Below the pieces are notes generated by a model. It made no database searches. It worked only from the letters and a program-made list of their open reading frames with translations, and was not told where the DNA came from. Shown here in pieces: positions 35,595 through 44,476 of a stretch of DNA of 64,000 bases; positions within the stretch are counted from its first letter, which is position 1, and every line of letters begins with the position of its first letter. Source of the DNA: JAISFI01 sp031553775 (GTDB lineage: Bacteria > Bacteroidota > Bacteroidia > Bacteroidales > Azobacteroidaceae); the NCBI GenBank assembly GCA_031553775.1, contig JAVBLA010000016.1, positions 1 through 64,000 of the forward strand, written 5' to 3'. Made by a program: the position numbers and the translations under genes.

Positions 35595-36968
35595 ATGAAA
35601 AGTATAGATAAAATATCCTCCCTGTATTTCATCGGCGCCGGAGGAATCGGTATGAGCGCTCTGATCCGTTATTTTCTTTCTAAAGGGAAACGTGTGGCCG
35701 GATACGATAAAACGCCTTCGGAGTTAACGGGAGAGCTGATCCGGGAGGGGGCGGAAATTCATTACGAAGACTGTGTTTCTCTGATTCCGGAATATTGTAA
35801 AGATCCGGATGATACGCTGGTAATATATACTCCGGCTGTTCCTCTGGATCATTCGGAACTGACATTTTTTCGAAATCATGGATATGCGATCCTCAAACGT
35901 TCCCAAATCCTGGGAGAAATCACGAAAACCAACCGGGGATTGTGTGTAGCGGGAACCCATGGAAAAACTACTACTTCGTCGCTGATTGCCCACCTGCTGA
36001 AGCAATCGCATGTGGATTGCAATGCGTTTCTGGGTGGTATCTTGAAAAACTACAACAGTAACCTGTTGTTGTCGGATACGAGCGACCTGACCGTGATCGA
36101 GGCCGATGAATACGACCGGTCTTTCCATTGGCTTTCCCCATATATGGCGGTGATTACTTCCGCTGATCCCGACCATCTGGATATTTACGGAACCCCGGAA
36201 GCTTATGCGGAAAGTTTTGCTCATTTTACTTCCCTCATTCGTCCTGGTGGCATTTTACTGATGCGGAAAGGAATCCGGGTAGAACCCCGCGTACAGGAAG
36301 GAGTCCGTATATTGAGCTATTCTGCGGAAGAAGGAGGTGATTTTCATGCCGAAAATATTCGTATCGGCGGTGGAGAGATTGTTTTTGACTTCATTTCTCC
36401 GGATGCAAAGATCGTGGATGTCCGCTTGGGAGTTCCTTTGAAAATCAATATAGAAAATGGGGTGGCGGCCATGGCGATTGCCGGTCTGAATGGTGTGACT
36501 CCTGAAGAACTCCGGGCTGGGATGGCATCTTTCCGGGGAGCCAAGAGAAGATTTGATTTTTACCTGAAATCAGACCGGATTGTATTAATAGACGACTATG
36601 CGCATCATCCCGAAGAATTGAGGGCAAGTATTACTTCTGTTAAAGAGTTGTATCCCGGCAGGAAGCTGACCGTGATTTTTCAACCGCACTTGTATTCGAG
36701 GACCAATGATTTTTATAAGGAATTTGCACAAAGTCTTTCGTTGGCAGATGAAGTCGTCCTGCTGGATATCTACCCGGCGAGGGAATTGCCTATCCCTGGA
36801 GTGACGTCCCGGTTGATCCTGGATGAAATTACTTCTTCCCGGAAACAAATCTGTTCTAAAGATGGTTTATTAAACTGGATAGATACAGATCGTCTGGATG
36901 TGGTGTTAATGGCCGGCGCCGGAGATATCGACCGCCTGGTGCTTCCGGTGAAGGAAAAGTTACAATAA
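35595..36968 (+). CDS. murC: UDP-N-acetylmuramate:L-alanine ligase
   Basis: 457 residues. First amino-acid ligase of the stem peptide. 'YFIGAGGIGMSALIRYFLSKG' nucleotide fold at the start, P-loop 'CVAGTHGKTTTSSLIAHLL' near residue 115, 'EADEYDRSFHWLSPYMAVIT' and 'IDDYAHHPEELRASI' in the C-terminal part, with 'VIFQPHLYSRT' after. All expected motifs are intact. ddl, often near murC elsewhere, is absent from this cluster. ftsQ starts 45 bp downstream. Confidence 0.96.
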   Translation: MKSIDKISSLYFIGAGGIGMSALIRYFLSKGKRVAGYDKTPSELTGELIREGAEIHYEDCVSLIPEYCKDPDDTLVIYTPAVPLDHSELTFFRNHGYAILKRSQILGEITKTNRGLCVAGTHGKTTTSSLIAHLLKQSHVDCNAFLGGILKNYNSNLLLSDTSDLTVIEADEYDRSFHWLSPYMAVITSADPDHLDIYGTPEAYAESFAHFTSLIRPGGILLMRKGIRVEPRVQEGVRILSYSAEEGGDFHAENIRIGGGEIVFDFISPDAKIVDVRLGVPLKINIENGVAAMAIAGLNGVTPEELRAGMASFRGAKRRFDFYLKSDRIVLIDDYAHHPEELRASITSVKELYPGRKLTVIFQPHLYSRTNDFYKEFAQSLSLADEVVLLDIYPARELPIPGVTSRLILDEITSSRKQICSKDGLLNWIDTDRLDVVLMAGAGDIDRLVLPVKEKLQ

Positions 36969-37013
36969 AATTTCTTATCGGCACGGAGATTGACGAAATA
37001 AAGGAGATGTAAA

Positions 37014-37745
37014 ATGGTTAAAAAGATTCTATACATAACATTGGCATTCCTGTTGCTGGCATACATCCTGTATGCTGTTTCTTTTCCCAGGAATCATTTA
37101 GACGGGAAGAACTGCAATGGGGTGGAGGTAATTATTGCGGATACTTTGAAACGCCATTTTATCGCCGGTAAAGACGTCCTTTCCATGCTGAAAAATGCCG
37201 GTTTATACCCGCAGGGAAAACCATTAAAAGATATCCGGACGGATTTGATGGAACAAAAACTGGAAGAAAATAAGTTGATTAAAAAGGCCCAGGTGTATAT
37301 TACTGCCGGAGGAGGCGTGACCGTGAAGGTTTACCAGAAAATCCCCCTGTTGCGTGTGATGAGTGTTTCTGGTGATTATTATGTTGATACGGAAGGAGAT
37401 ATTATGCCTGTAACTCTTCAGTATGCTGCCTATGTTCCGCTTGTTACCGGATTTGTAGACAAAGAGTTTGCCCGTAAAGAATTGAGTAACCTGGCAAGGT
37501 TCTTGCAGAAAAATAAATTCTGGGACGCACAGATAGAACAAATTTATGTATATCCGAATAAAGATCTGGAACTGACTCCCCGAGTGGGCAATCATCAGAT
37601 CTTGCTCGGCAGGATCGATCAGTTTGAAGAAAAACTGGAAAATCTCAGGCTGTTTTATGAACAGGCATTGGACAAAACGGGTTGGAACCGTTATTCCATG
37701 ATTAATTTGAAATTCAAAAATCAAATAGTATGCACGAAAAGATAA
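37014..37745 (+). CDS. ftsQ: Cell division protein FtsQ
   Basis: 243 residues: short cytoplasmic N terminus, one membrane helix (about 5-23) and a periplasmic part with a POTRA-like fold ('LKRHFIAGKDVLSMLKNAGLYPQGK'), then a beta domain ('LRVMSVSGDYYVDTEGDIMPV', 'VPLVTGFVDKEFARKEL'). It links early FtsA/FtsZ assembly to FtsL/FtsI. Its 3' end overlaps ftsA by 16 bp in a different frame, so the two are probably translationally coupled. Confidence 0.93.
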   Translation: MVKKILYITLAFLLLAYILYAVSFPRNHLDGKNCNGVEVIIADTLKRHFIAGKDVLSMLKNAGLYPQGKPLKDIRTDLMEQKLEENKLIKKAQVYITAGGGVTVKVYQKIPLLRVMSVSGDYYVDTEGDIMPVTLQYAAYVPLVTGFVDKEFARKELSNLARFLQKNKFWDAQIEQIYVYPNKDLELTPRVGNHQILLGRIDQFEEKLENLRLFYEQALDKTGWNRYSMINLKFKNQIVCTKR

Positions 37746-39019
37746 TTGTTGCGGTAGACCTCGGTACGTCGAAAATAACGGCTGCAGCAGGGAAGAAAAA
37801 CGATAAGGGAAGCCTTAGTATTCTGGCTGTGGAAACGACCGAATCGAATGATTGTATCCTCCGGGGACGAATTTATAACCTCGAAGAAACGGCGGTCAGA
37901 CTGACGCATGTTCTCCAGTTACTGAACCGGAAGATTTCACAGAAGATAGAGAAAATATATGTGGGTGTGGGAGGGCAGTCGGTTTGCTCTGTTAGTCATT
38001 CCATTTTCCGGGAGCTTCCTGAAGAAACAGTCGTTTCTCAAAAGATACTGGATAATATGATGGAAGAATGCCTGAATTGTGAATTGGATGGATTAGCCGT
38101 GCTAAGCGCTTCTTCTCCGGAATACAAGGTAGACGGCCGCCCGGAACAGAAACCTTTAGGCGTGCAATGCCGGCAAATAGAGGCGGAATACCAGCTGATA
38201 GCCGGACGTCCTTCTATGGAACGGGATTTGCAGAAGGTAGCGGAAAAAGCCGGGATATCCATTGCCGGTTTCCTGATAGGAGCGGAGGCGACAGCTGCTG
38301 CAGTATTGGCATCTTCGGAAAAAGACCTGGGGTGTGTGTTAGTGGATTTCGGAGCCGGAGTCACCACCTTGTCTATCTATAAGAATAAGTTGTTGAAGTC
38401 GCTGGTAACGATTCCTTTAGGAAGTTCGGTAATTACTAAAGACCTGATGGCCCTGAACCTGACGGAACAGGAAGCGGAGACTTTCAAAATCACGAAAGGG
38501 TCTGCCGTCGCTGTCGAAGGAGACAAGGAAAATCAGGTAATAGAAGCACGTGTAGACGAGATATTGGCCAATGTTGCTGCACAAATTAAACAGGCCGGAT
38601 TTGAAGAAATATTGCCTGAGGGAATGTTGATTACCGGAGGAGGCGCCCGTCTTCAAAAACTGGCGGAGAGTATAGAAGACCGGTTTTCCTGTAAAGTGCA
38701 TGTTGCTAATGCATTGCCCGATCTGTTCTTCCATAATTCCATTTTACCGGAATCTCCGGAGTATGCCCAATTAGCAGGTTTGCTGGCTTTGGGAAAAGAC
38801 TCCTGTGTAAAAGAAGTGGAAAAACCGGTTGCTCCCGGCACCACAGGATTCCTGTTTCCGGATGAAGAAACTGAAAAACAGGAGGCTCCTGTTAGGCCGG
38901 TCAAAGAGCCTAAACCGCAAAAAGAAAAAGAAGTGAAAGAGGATAAACCCAAGAAACCCGGTTTTTTCAAGAATATTATCAACAAAGCCGAACGTTCTCT
39001 GTTCGACGAAGAACTGTAA
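37730..39019 (+). CDS. ftsA: Actin-like division protein FtsA
   Basis: 429 residues. ATP-binding actin fold starting 'IVAVDLGTSKITAAAG', with the SHS2 domain around 'KIYVGVGGQSVCSVSHS' and the adenosine motif 'MLITGGGARLQKL' near residue 300. It tethers FtsZ to the membrane. After the core (about 375) there is a Lys/Glu/Pro-rich linker, then a terminal 'FFKNIINKAERSLF' that looks like the amphipathic membrane-targeting helix. ftsZ follows after 26 bp. Confidence 0.95.
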   Translation: MHEKIIVAVDLGTSKITAAAGKKNDKGSLSILAVETTESNDCILRGRIYNLEETAVRLTHVLQLLNRKISQKIEKIYVGVGGQSVCSVSHSIFRELPEETVVSQKILDNMMEECLNCELDGLAVLSASSPEYKVDGRPEQKPLGVQCRQIEAEYQLIAGRPSMERDLQKVAEKAGISIAGFLIGAEATAAAVLASSEKDLGCVLVDFGAGVTTLSIYKNKLLKSLVTIPLGSSVITKDLMALNLTEQEAETFKITKGSAVAVEGDKENQVIEARVDEILANVAAQIKQAGFEEILPEGMLITGGGARLQKLAESIEDRFSCKVHVANALPDLFFHNSILPESPEYAQLAGLLALGKDSCVKEVEKPVAPGTTGFLFPDEETEKQEAPVRPVKEPKPQKEKEVKEDKPKKPGFFKNIINKAERSLFDEEL

Positions 39020-39045
39020 TCCGAATTTAAAAAGAAGCTAACGAT

Positions 39046-40329
39046 ATGGAAGAAAATATATTTCAATTTGATTACCCTACCATTAAACCATCTATCATTA
39101 AGGTGATAGGAGTGGGAGGCGGTGGAGGAAACGCAGTAACACATATGTTCCGGGAGGGAATCCATGATGTGACCTTCGTGCTTTGTAATACGGATAACCA
39201 GGCTTTGTTGTCGAGTGAGGTTCCTTTGAAAATTCAGTTGGGTAAACGTCTGACCGAAGGATTGGGAGCGGGAAGCAAACCCGAAGTTGCCAAACAGGCT
39301 GCCGAAGAAAGCATAGACGATCTGAACAAGTTGCTGAACGACGGCACTAAAATGGCCTTCATTACTGCCGGAATGGGAGGTGGAACCGGTACAGGAGCCG
39401 CTCCTGTAATCGCCCGGGTGGCGAAAAGTATGGGGATTCTGACGGTGGCTATCGTTACAATTCCTTTCCTGTTTGAAGGCCGTCCCAAGATTTTGCAGGC
39501 TTTGCGTGGTGTGGAAGAGATCAGTAAACATGTGGATGCCCTGTTAGTAGTGAACAACGAGCGTTTGCGTGAAATCTACCACGACCTGACTGTGCCGAAT
39601 GCTTTCAAAAAAGCGGATGATACACTGACAATTGCTGCCAAGAGCATCGCTGAGATCATTACCCTTACAGGACATATCAATCTCGACTTCGCAGATGTGA
39701 ATACTGTATTGAAAGACGGAGGAGTGGCTATTATGAGTAGCGGTATGGCATCGGGCGACAACCGGGTATCGGAAGCAATCGAAAATGCCTTGAATTCCCC
39801 CTTGCTTAACAATAACGATGTGTTCAAATCTAAAAAGATTTTGTTGAATCTCGTTTCTTCTTCTACTTCCCCGCTGATGATGGATGAAATGGATTATGTA
39901 CATAATTTTATGGCCAAGTTCAATCCGAATATTCATGTGATCTGGGGTACTGCTATTGATGAAGAGTTGGGTGAAAATGTGAAGATCACTATTTTGTCTA
40001 CTGGTTTCGGTATGGACAACATCCCGATGATGGATGTGCGGAAAGAACACGACCAGGAAATGAACTGGGAGGAAGAAGAAAAGAAACGGATCGAAAAAGA
40101 ACAGTTGGAACGGTACGAGCGTGAATTGTTCGGGAAATATTACGGTAAAGGAAGCGACCGTTACGTAGGACAGCCTACCAAGCCTAAACCGATTATTTTT
40201 TCCGGAACTTTGCTGGACGATGATAAGTTTATTGAACAGATGATCAATCATCCCACATACAACAGGAGCCCGCAGTTAGTCAGTGCCCTGATGAAAGAAT
40301 CGATGGAGAAAAGAACGGAAAATGCCTGA
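39046..40329 (+). CDS. ftsZ: Tubulin-like division protein FtsZ
   Basis: 427 residues. Polymerises into the Z-ring with GTP. 'GVGGGGGNAVTHMFREG' near residue 25, the tubulin signature 'GMGGGTGTGAAPVIA' around 108-122, and 'NTDNQALLSSEV' are all present. The GTPase core ends near residue 320. The rest is a charged linker ('EEEEKKRIEKEQLERYEREL') and a C-terminal region without a clearly recognisable standard conserved tail. Last gene of the dcw cluster; a hairpin overlaps its stop codon. Confidence 0.97.
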   Translation: MEENIFQFDYPTIKPSIIKVIGVGGGGGNAVTHMFREGIHDVTFVLCNTDNQALLSSEVPLKIQLGKRLTEGLGAGSKPEVAKQAAEESIDDLNKLLNDGTKMAFITAGMGGGTGTGAAPVIARVAKSMGILTVAIVTIPFLFEGRPKILQALRGVEEISKHVDALLVVNNERLREIYHDLTVPNAFKKADDTLTIAAKSIAEIITLTGHINLDFADVNTVLKDGGVAIMSSGMASGDNRVSEAIENALNSPLLNNNDVFKSKKILLNLVSSSTSPLMMDEMDYVHNFMAKFNPNIHVIWGTAIDEELGENVKITILSTGFGMDNIPMMDVRKEHDQEMNWEEEEKKRIEKEQLERYERELFGKYYGKGSDRYVGQPTKPKPIIFSGTLLDDDKFIEQMINHPTYNRSPQLVSALMKESMEKRTENA

Positions 40330-40347
40330 AGGGATATCTCCTTCAGG
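40325..40347 (+). terminator. Hairpin at the ftsZ stop codon
   Basis: 8-bp stem CCTGAAGG / CCTTCAGG with a 7-nt loop, including the ftsZ TGA. No T-run follows, so it is at best a weak terminator or an mRNA-stabilising structure at the end of the dcw message. Confidence 0.45.
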
Positions 40348-40396
40348 CTGCTTTCAGACCGTTCAACGAAATAATTTTCAAATTATTGCCTAATTA

Positions 40397-40428
40397 TTTG
40401 GAAAAGCATCCATTTTGATATATCTTTG
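40397..40428 (+). promoter_or_regulatory. Strong Bacteroidota promoter after ftsZ
   Basis: TTTG at 40397-40400, 20 bp spacer, TATCTTTG at 40421-40428: a full consensus match. Drives the small secreted protein gene and excludes the upstream in-frame ATG at 40415 as its start. Confidence 0.85.
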
Positions 40429-40453
40429 TGTCGAATTTAGAATGAATCTACGG

Positions 40454-40765
40454 ATGAAGAAGTATATACTTATATCGATTCTGGCGTTATTCGCAATATT
40501 TTCTTTTTCACTATCCGCTCAGGAGGTGAAGCCGAAGGCTGTTGTCGAAAATGAACGCCCTGCCGTAGAAATAACTGTAAGTGCCAATCGTGTTTCCATA
40601 CAAAATGCTATCGTCGGACAAAAGCTGGAAGTTTTCAGTGTAGTCGGTCTGAAAGTAGATGAGAGTATTATCAAATCGTCTACGGCAGAGTATGTATTGA
40701 ATGTGCCTAAAGGATATTATATTCTGAAGATTGGTGATACTGTTAAAAAAGTTGCAATTAAGTAA
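40454..40765 (+). CDS. Mini secreted protein consisting mainly of a T9SS-like C-terminal domain
   Basis: 103 residues: signal peptide ('ILISILALFAIFSFSLSAQ'), a short linker (to about residue 40), then a compact beta domain that resembles a type A sorting tail without the usual 'YPNP' start: 'NAIVGQKLEVFSVVGLKV', 'YVLNVPKGYYILKI', ending 'VKKVAIK'. No cargo domain is present. A strong promoter of its own suggests high expression. ATGs at 40442 and 40454 are both possible; the latter gives a normal MKK signal start. Could be a decoy or filler substrate of the T9SS or a small periplasmic protein of another fold (inference). Confidence 0.7.
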   Translation: MKKYILISILALFAIFSFSLSAQEVKPKAVVENERPAVEITVSANRVSIQNAIVGQKLEVFSVVGLKVDESIIKSSTAEYVLNVPKGYYILKIGDTVKKVAIK

Positions 40766-41083
40766 TTCTTTTTTGCGGTTTTAGAAGTACTTTCCTACCC
40801 TTCGAGGGGTTTTATTATCAAAAATACTGCTTGTAAATTTTTAAACAGTTTCTTAAAGTTCTCAAGGTTTTTTAAAATTCCTTAAAGTCATCCTGAGAAA
40901 GTGTTATTAAGTGTTATAAATATAATTTTTTATGACATTTTGTTCTTGTGCTTTATTGAACCATCTATTGAAACGGATTTTATTTGACATTTTGTTAAAT
41001 AATATTCTTTTTTAATAGGTTTCTAATAAAAAAAAGATGCTATCTTTGGAGATTCTCAATTAGGAATTTTAATTCTATCAATT
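40766..41083. other. 318-bp AT-rich gap with phased direct repeats and a promoter
   Basis: No gene seen. AAGTGTTAT occurs twice in 10-bp phase (40899-40907, 40909-40917), similar to the pair upstream of the VIT-VWA gene at 63.1 kb. A -7 box TATCTTTG at 41041-41048 lies 36 bp before the carboxyltransferase gene; its -33 element is unclear. Confidence 0.6.
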
Positions 41084-42868
41084 ATGGGCAAGAGGGAAAT
41101 AAAATTAAGCTTAGTGTACCGGGATATGTGGCAGTCTTCCGGTAAATATCAGCCGAGAGTAGACCAGTTGCAGGATATCGCTCCAGTGATCGTAGAGATG
41201 GGGTGTTTCTCCAGGGTGGAAACCAATGGAGGTGCTTTTGAGCAGGTCAACCTGTTATACGGTGAAAACCCGAATGTAGCCGTCCGGGCATTTACCAAAC
41301 CTTTTAATGAAGCGGGTATCCAGACACACATGCTGGACAGAGGCTTGAATGGTCTCCGGATGAATCCGGTTCCTTCAGATGTCAGGAAAATGATGTACCG
41401 GGTAAAAAAGGCTCAGGGAGTGGATATTACCCGTATTTTCTGTGGGTTGAATGATGCCCGCAACATTATTCCTTCCATACAGTATGCAAAAGCAGGCGGT
41501 ATGATTCCGCAGGCGGCGTTATGTATTACCCATTCTCCTATACATACGGTAGACTATTATGTAGACCTGGCTTCCCGGCTGATAGAAGGTGGAGCAGAAG
41601 AGATCTGCCTGAAAGATATGGCAGGGATCGGGCGCCCGTATAGTCTTGGTGAAATCGTGAAACGGATCAAAAAACAATATCCCCATATTCCCATCCAATA
41701 TCACGGGCATTGCGGCCCGGGTTTTTCCGTTGCATCGATGATGGAAGTCGCCCAAAACGGTGTGGACTACCTGGATGTAGCTATGGAGCCTCTTTCCTGG
41801 GGGATGGTACATCCCGATGTGATCACTATTCAGGCGATGTTGAAAGATGCCGGTTTTTCCGTAAAAGATCTCAATATGGAAGCTTATATGGAGGCCCGGC
41901 GGTTAAGCCAAAGCTTCATGGATGACTTCTTAGGCTTTTTTATCGATCCGGGAAATAAAGTAATGACTTCCATGCTGGTGAATTGCGGTTTACCCGGCGG
42001 AATGATGGGATCGATGATGGCCGACCTGAAAGGGATGCACCAGGCAATCAACCTGGCTCTGCGTCAACACGACAAGGAAGAGGTTTCTTTCAACGAATTA
42101 GTTCTGCAATTATTCCGGGAAGTGGAATATGTATGGCCTAAGTTAGGCTATCCTCCTTTGGTAACACCTTTCAGCCAGTATGTCAAAAACATTGCATTGA
42201 TGAATTTGCTGACTATGGCGAAAAACGAGCCGCGTTTTACTATGCTCGATAAAGACAGCTGGAACATGCTCCTTGGAAAAATGGGCAAGCTTCCGGGAGA
42301 ACTGGCTCCGGAAATTATCGAGTTGGCAAAAGAAAATGAAAAAGAATTTTATACCGGTAATCCGCAGGATGCCTTCCCTGACGAGTTGGATAAATTCAGG
42401 AAGATCATGGAAGAAAATAACTGGGAACCGGGGCAGGATGAAGAGGAATTGTTCGAACTGGCTATGCACGAACGGCAATATATGGACTATAAATCGGGGG
42501 TCTCCAAATTGCGTTTTACAAAAGAACTGGAGGACGCGCGGGAAAAAGCAGGCGCTCCTATTGTCGTTAAACGTGCCGTGGTGGAGATGCCTAAAGTCAA
42601 CCTGAATAACATATTGAAAAAACATCCGGATGCCAAGCCTATTCACGCTACCTGTAAAGGCCAGGTACTATGGAAGTATGAACCGCTGGGTTCTTCCCTG
42701 CCTCCGGTGGAAGGAGAATTGGTGAAGGAAGGCGACAGATTCTGCTCTATACAAACTTTTTATGGTTTTGAAACAGTAAGGGCGAATTATGCCGGTAAGA
42801 TCCTGCGGACTTTTGCGCGGCAGGGCGATTTTGTGCAGAAGGGAGAGATTCTGGCGCTTATTGAATAG
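41084..42868 (+). CDS. Biotin-dependent carboxyltransferase-like protein (OadA/PycB type) with degenerate biotinyl domain
   Basis: 594 residues. The N-terminal 300 residues form the HMG-CoA-lyase-type TIM barrel of oxaloacetate decarboxylase alpha and pyruvate carboxylase B: the catalytic Lys177 in 'CLKDMAGIG' and metal ligands His207 and His209 in 'YHGHCGPG' are present. The family 'RDAHQS' motif appears as 'RDMWQSSGK'. The middle is a PYC/OADA domain. The last 75 residues have a biotinyl/lipoyl fold, but where EAMKM should be there is 'FYGFE' (559-563), with no lysine. It cannot be biotinylated there. It may use a separate carrier protein or do a different aldol-type reaction. Commonly annotated as pyruvate carboxylase subunit B or oxaloacetate decarboxylase. 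Confidence 0.85.
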   Translation: MGKREIKLSLVYRDMWQSSGKYQPRVDQLQDIAPVIVEMGCFSRVETNGGAFEQVNLLYGENPNVAVRAFTKPFNEAGIQTHMLDRGLNGLRMNPVPSDVRKMMYRVKKAQGVDITRIFCGLNDARNIIPSIQYAKAGGMIPQAALCITHSPIHTVDYYVDLASRLIEGGAEEICLKDMAGIGRPYSLGEIVKRIKKQYPHIPIQYHGHCGPGFSVASMMEVAQNGVDYLDVAMEPLSWGMVHPDVITIQAMLKDAGFSVKDLNMEAYMEARRLSQSFMDDFLGFFIDPGNKVMTSMLVNCGLPGGMMGSMMADLKGMHQAINLALRQHDKEEVSFNELVLQLFREVEYVWPKLGYPPLVTPFSQYVKNIALMNLLTMAKNEPRFTMLDKDSWNMLLGKMGKLPGELAPEIIELAKENEKEFYTGNPQDAFPDELDKFRKIMEENNWEPGQDEEELFELAMHERQYMDYKSGVSKLRFTKELEDAREKAGAPIVVKRAVVEMPKVNLNNILKKHPDAKPIHATCKGQVLWKYEPLGSSLPPVEGELVKEGDRFCSIQTFYGFETVRANYAGKILRTFARQGDFVQKGEILALIE

Positions 42869-42998
42869 AGCTTTCCGGTATATGGAATATTCATAAAATA
42901 CTAAAAACGGATGATTGCAGAAATGTGGTTGTCCGTTTTTTATTGGCTCCCTTTGGGACAAGACACTGTTGTACGAAATATTTGAGTGGCTGAATATT

Positions 42999-44474
42999 TT
43001 ACATTCTCTTCCAGAATCCAGGTGTCAGCAAAGTCAATACGGTAAATAGTTCCAAACGCCCGATCATCATCAGGAAAGACATATACCATTTGGAGATAGC
43101 GGGGATGTCGGCAAAACAGCCGTTCGGGCCTACATCGCCCAGTCCGGGACCGGCATTACTGATGGCAGTGACGGCAGCTCCGAGAGATTCTTCGAATCCC
43201 ATACCGGTAATGGTGAAAAAGACCCAGCTGATCAGGATGATCAATATATAGAGGAATACGAAAGCCATGACTCTTTGGACTACATCAGGAGATAAAGCGA
43301 CCCCGTTGATTCGTACTGGGATGATAGCCCTCGGGTGCAGGTGTTTTTTGAACTCATTACCGGTATTTTTGGCCAAAACTACCAGACGGATCATTTTCAT
43401 CCCTCCACTGGTAGAGCTGGCGCATCCGCAAACTACCATGAGCAGGATGAAGATAATCCAGTAGAAGGGGCCCCAGGTGACATAGTCGGCTGTGGCGAAA
43501 CCAGTGGTAGAAATAATAGAAACCACCTGGAACAGAGCTGCCCGGAAAGAAAGTGCATAGTTCTGGGCATGCATATCTTCCATCAAGTAGAAAGTAACGA
43601 TGGCTGTTGCCCCGAGGATTACGATCAGGTACCATTTTAATTCTTCGTCTTTGAATACTTTCCGGAAATTTCCTTTGAAAAAGAAATAGATCAGGGCGAA
43701 GTTGACGGAGCCGATGATCATAAAAATACTGATGACGTAATCGATATAGGCGGAATCCCAGTAAGCGATACTGGCTTGTTTGGTGGAATATCCTCCGGTA
43801 GACATGGTAGACAGGGCATGGCATAGGGCGTCGAAAAAATCCATTGGACCTAAATACAACAGAAATACGAGGACTATTGTCAGTCCCAGGTATATACCCC
43901 ACAAACGTTTCGAGATCTGTTTGATCCTCGGACGGAATTTATCGTGGGTGATGCCTGTGGTTTCTGCATCGTAGAGTTGTACAGCTCCTCCTCCCAACAG
44001 GGGCAGCAGTGCCAGGGAGAAAAGGATCATCCCCATTCCACCGAGCCATTGGAGGAGGCATCGCCAGAACTGCAGGCCTGCCGGCAGGCTTTCGATATCT
44101 GTGAGAATGGAAGAACCGGTAGTGGTCAGTCCCGACATGGTCTCGAAAAAAGCATCGGTGACCGAAGGAATGGCGCCGCTGATATAAAAGGGAATGGTGC
44201 CGAATATGGAAAAGAACAGCCAGCAAAGAGTCACGGTTAAAAAACTTTCTCTTTTTCCGATGTTTTGGGTTTTTCGTTTCGGACCTGATAAGATAAAAAG
44301 AATGCCAAACACAAGACTGATTCCCGCAGAAATCAGAAGAGAGAAAGCATCCCAGCCTTTATAAAAGAAAGAAATGCCGGAAGAAATAGCCAGGAAGAGC
44401 GATTCCAGGCAGAGGATGGCCCCCAATACCCGGAAAATAAAATGCCAGTTCAACCACAAGCTCTTCCTTCTCAT
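42999..44474 (-). CDS. trkH: Potassium uptake channel subunit TrkH
   Basis: 491 residues, about ten membrane helices with the four pore-loop repeats of the Trk/Ktr/HKT family ('TMSGLTTTGSSIL', 'HALSTMSTGGYST', 'SIISTTGFATADY', 'AVTAISNAGPGLGDVGP'). Each repeat has the key Gly of the K+ selectivity filter. Works with the cytosolic NAD-binding TrkA encoded just upstream. The longest frame starts at 44711 inside trkA; the ATG at 44474, 2 bp after the trkA stop, gives the normal N terminus. Confidence 0.95.
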   Translation of the reverse strand: MRRKSLWLNWHFIFRVLGAILCLESLFLAISSGISFFYKGWDAFSLLISAGISLVFGILFILSGPKRKTQNIGKRESFLTVTLCWLFFSIFGTIPFYISGAIPSVTDAFFETMSGLTTTGSSILTDIESLPAGLQFWRCLLQWLGGMGMILFSLALLPLLGGGAVQLYDAETTGITHDKFRPRIKQISKRLWGIYLGLTIVLVFLLYLGPMDFFDALCHALSTMSTGGYSTKQASIAYWDSAYIDYVISIFMIIGSVNFALIYFFFKGNFRKVFKDEELKWYLIVILGATAIVTFYLMEDMHAQNYALSFRAALFQVVSIISTTGFATADYVTWGPFYWIIFILLMVVCGCASSTSGGMKMIRLVVLAKNTGNEFKKHLHPRAIIPVRINGVALSPDVVQRVMAFVFLYILIILISWVFFTITGMGFEESLGAAVTAISNAGPGLGDVGPNGCFADIPAISKWYMSFLMMIGRLELFTVLTLLTPGFWKRM

Positions 44475-44476
44475 TT

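Noticed and set aside
40415..40453. Earlier in-frame ATGs for the mini T9SS protein
   Set aside because: The ATG at 40415 lies before the -7 box; the one at 40442 would leave a leader of only about 8 nt and disturb the MKK signal start.
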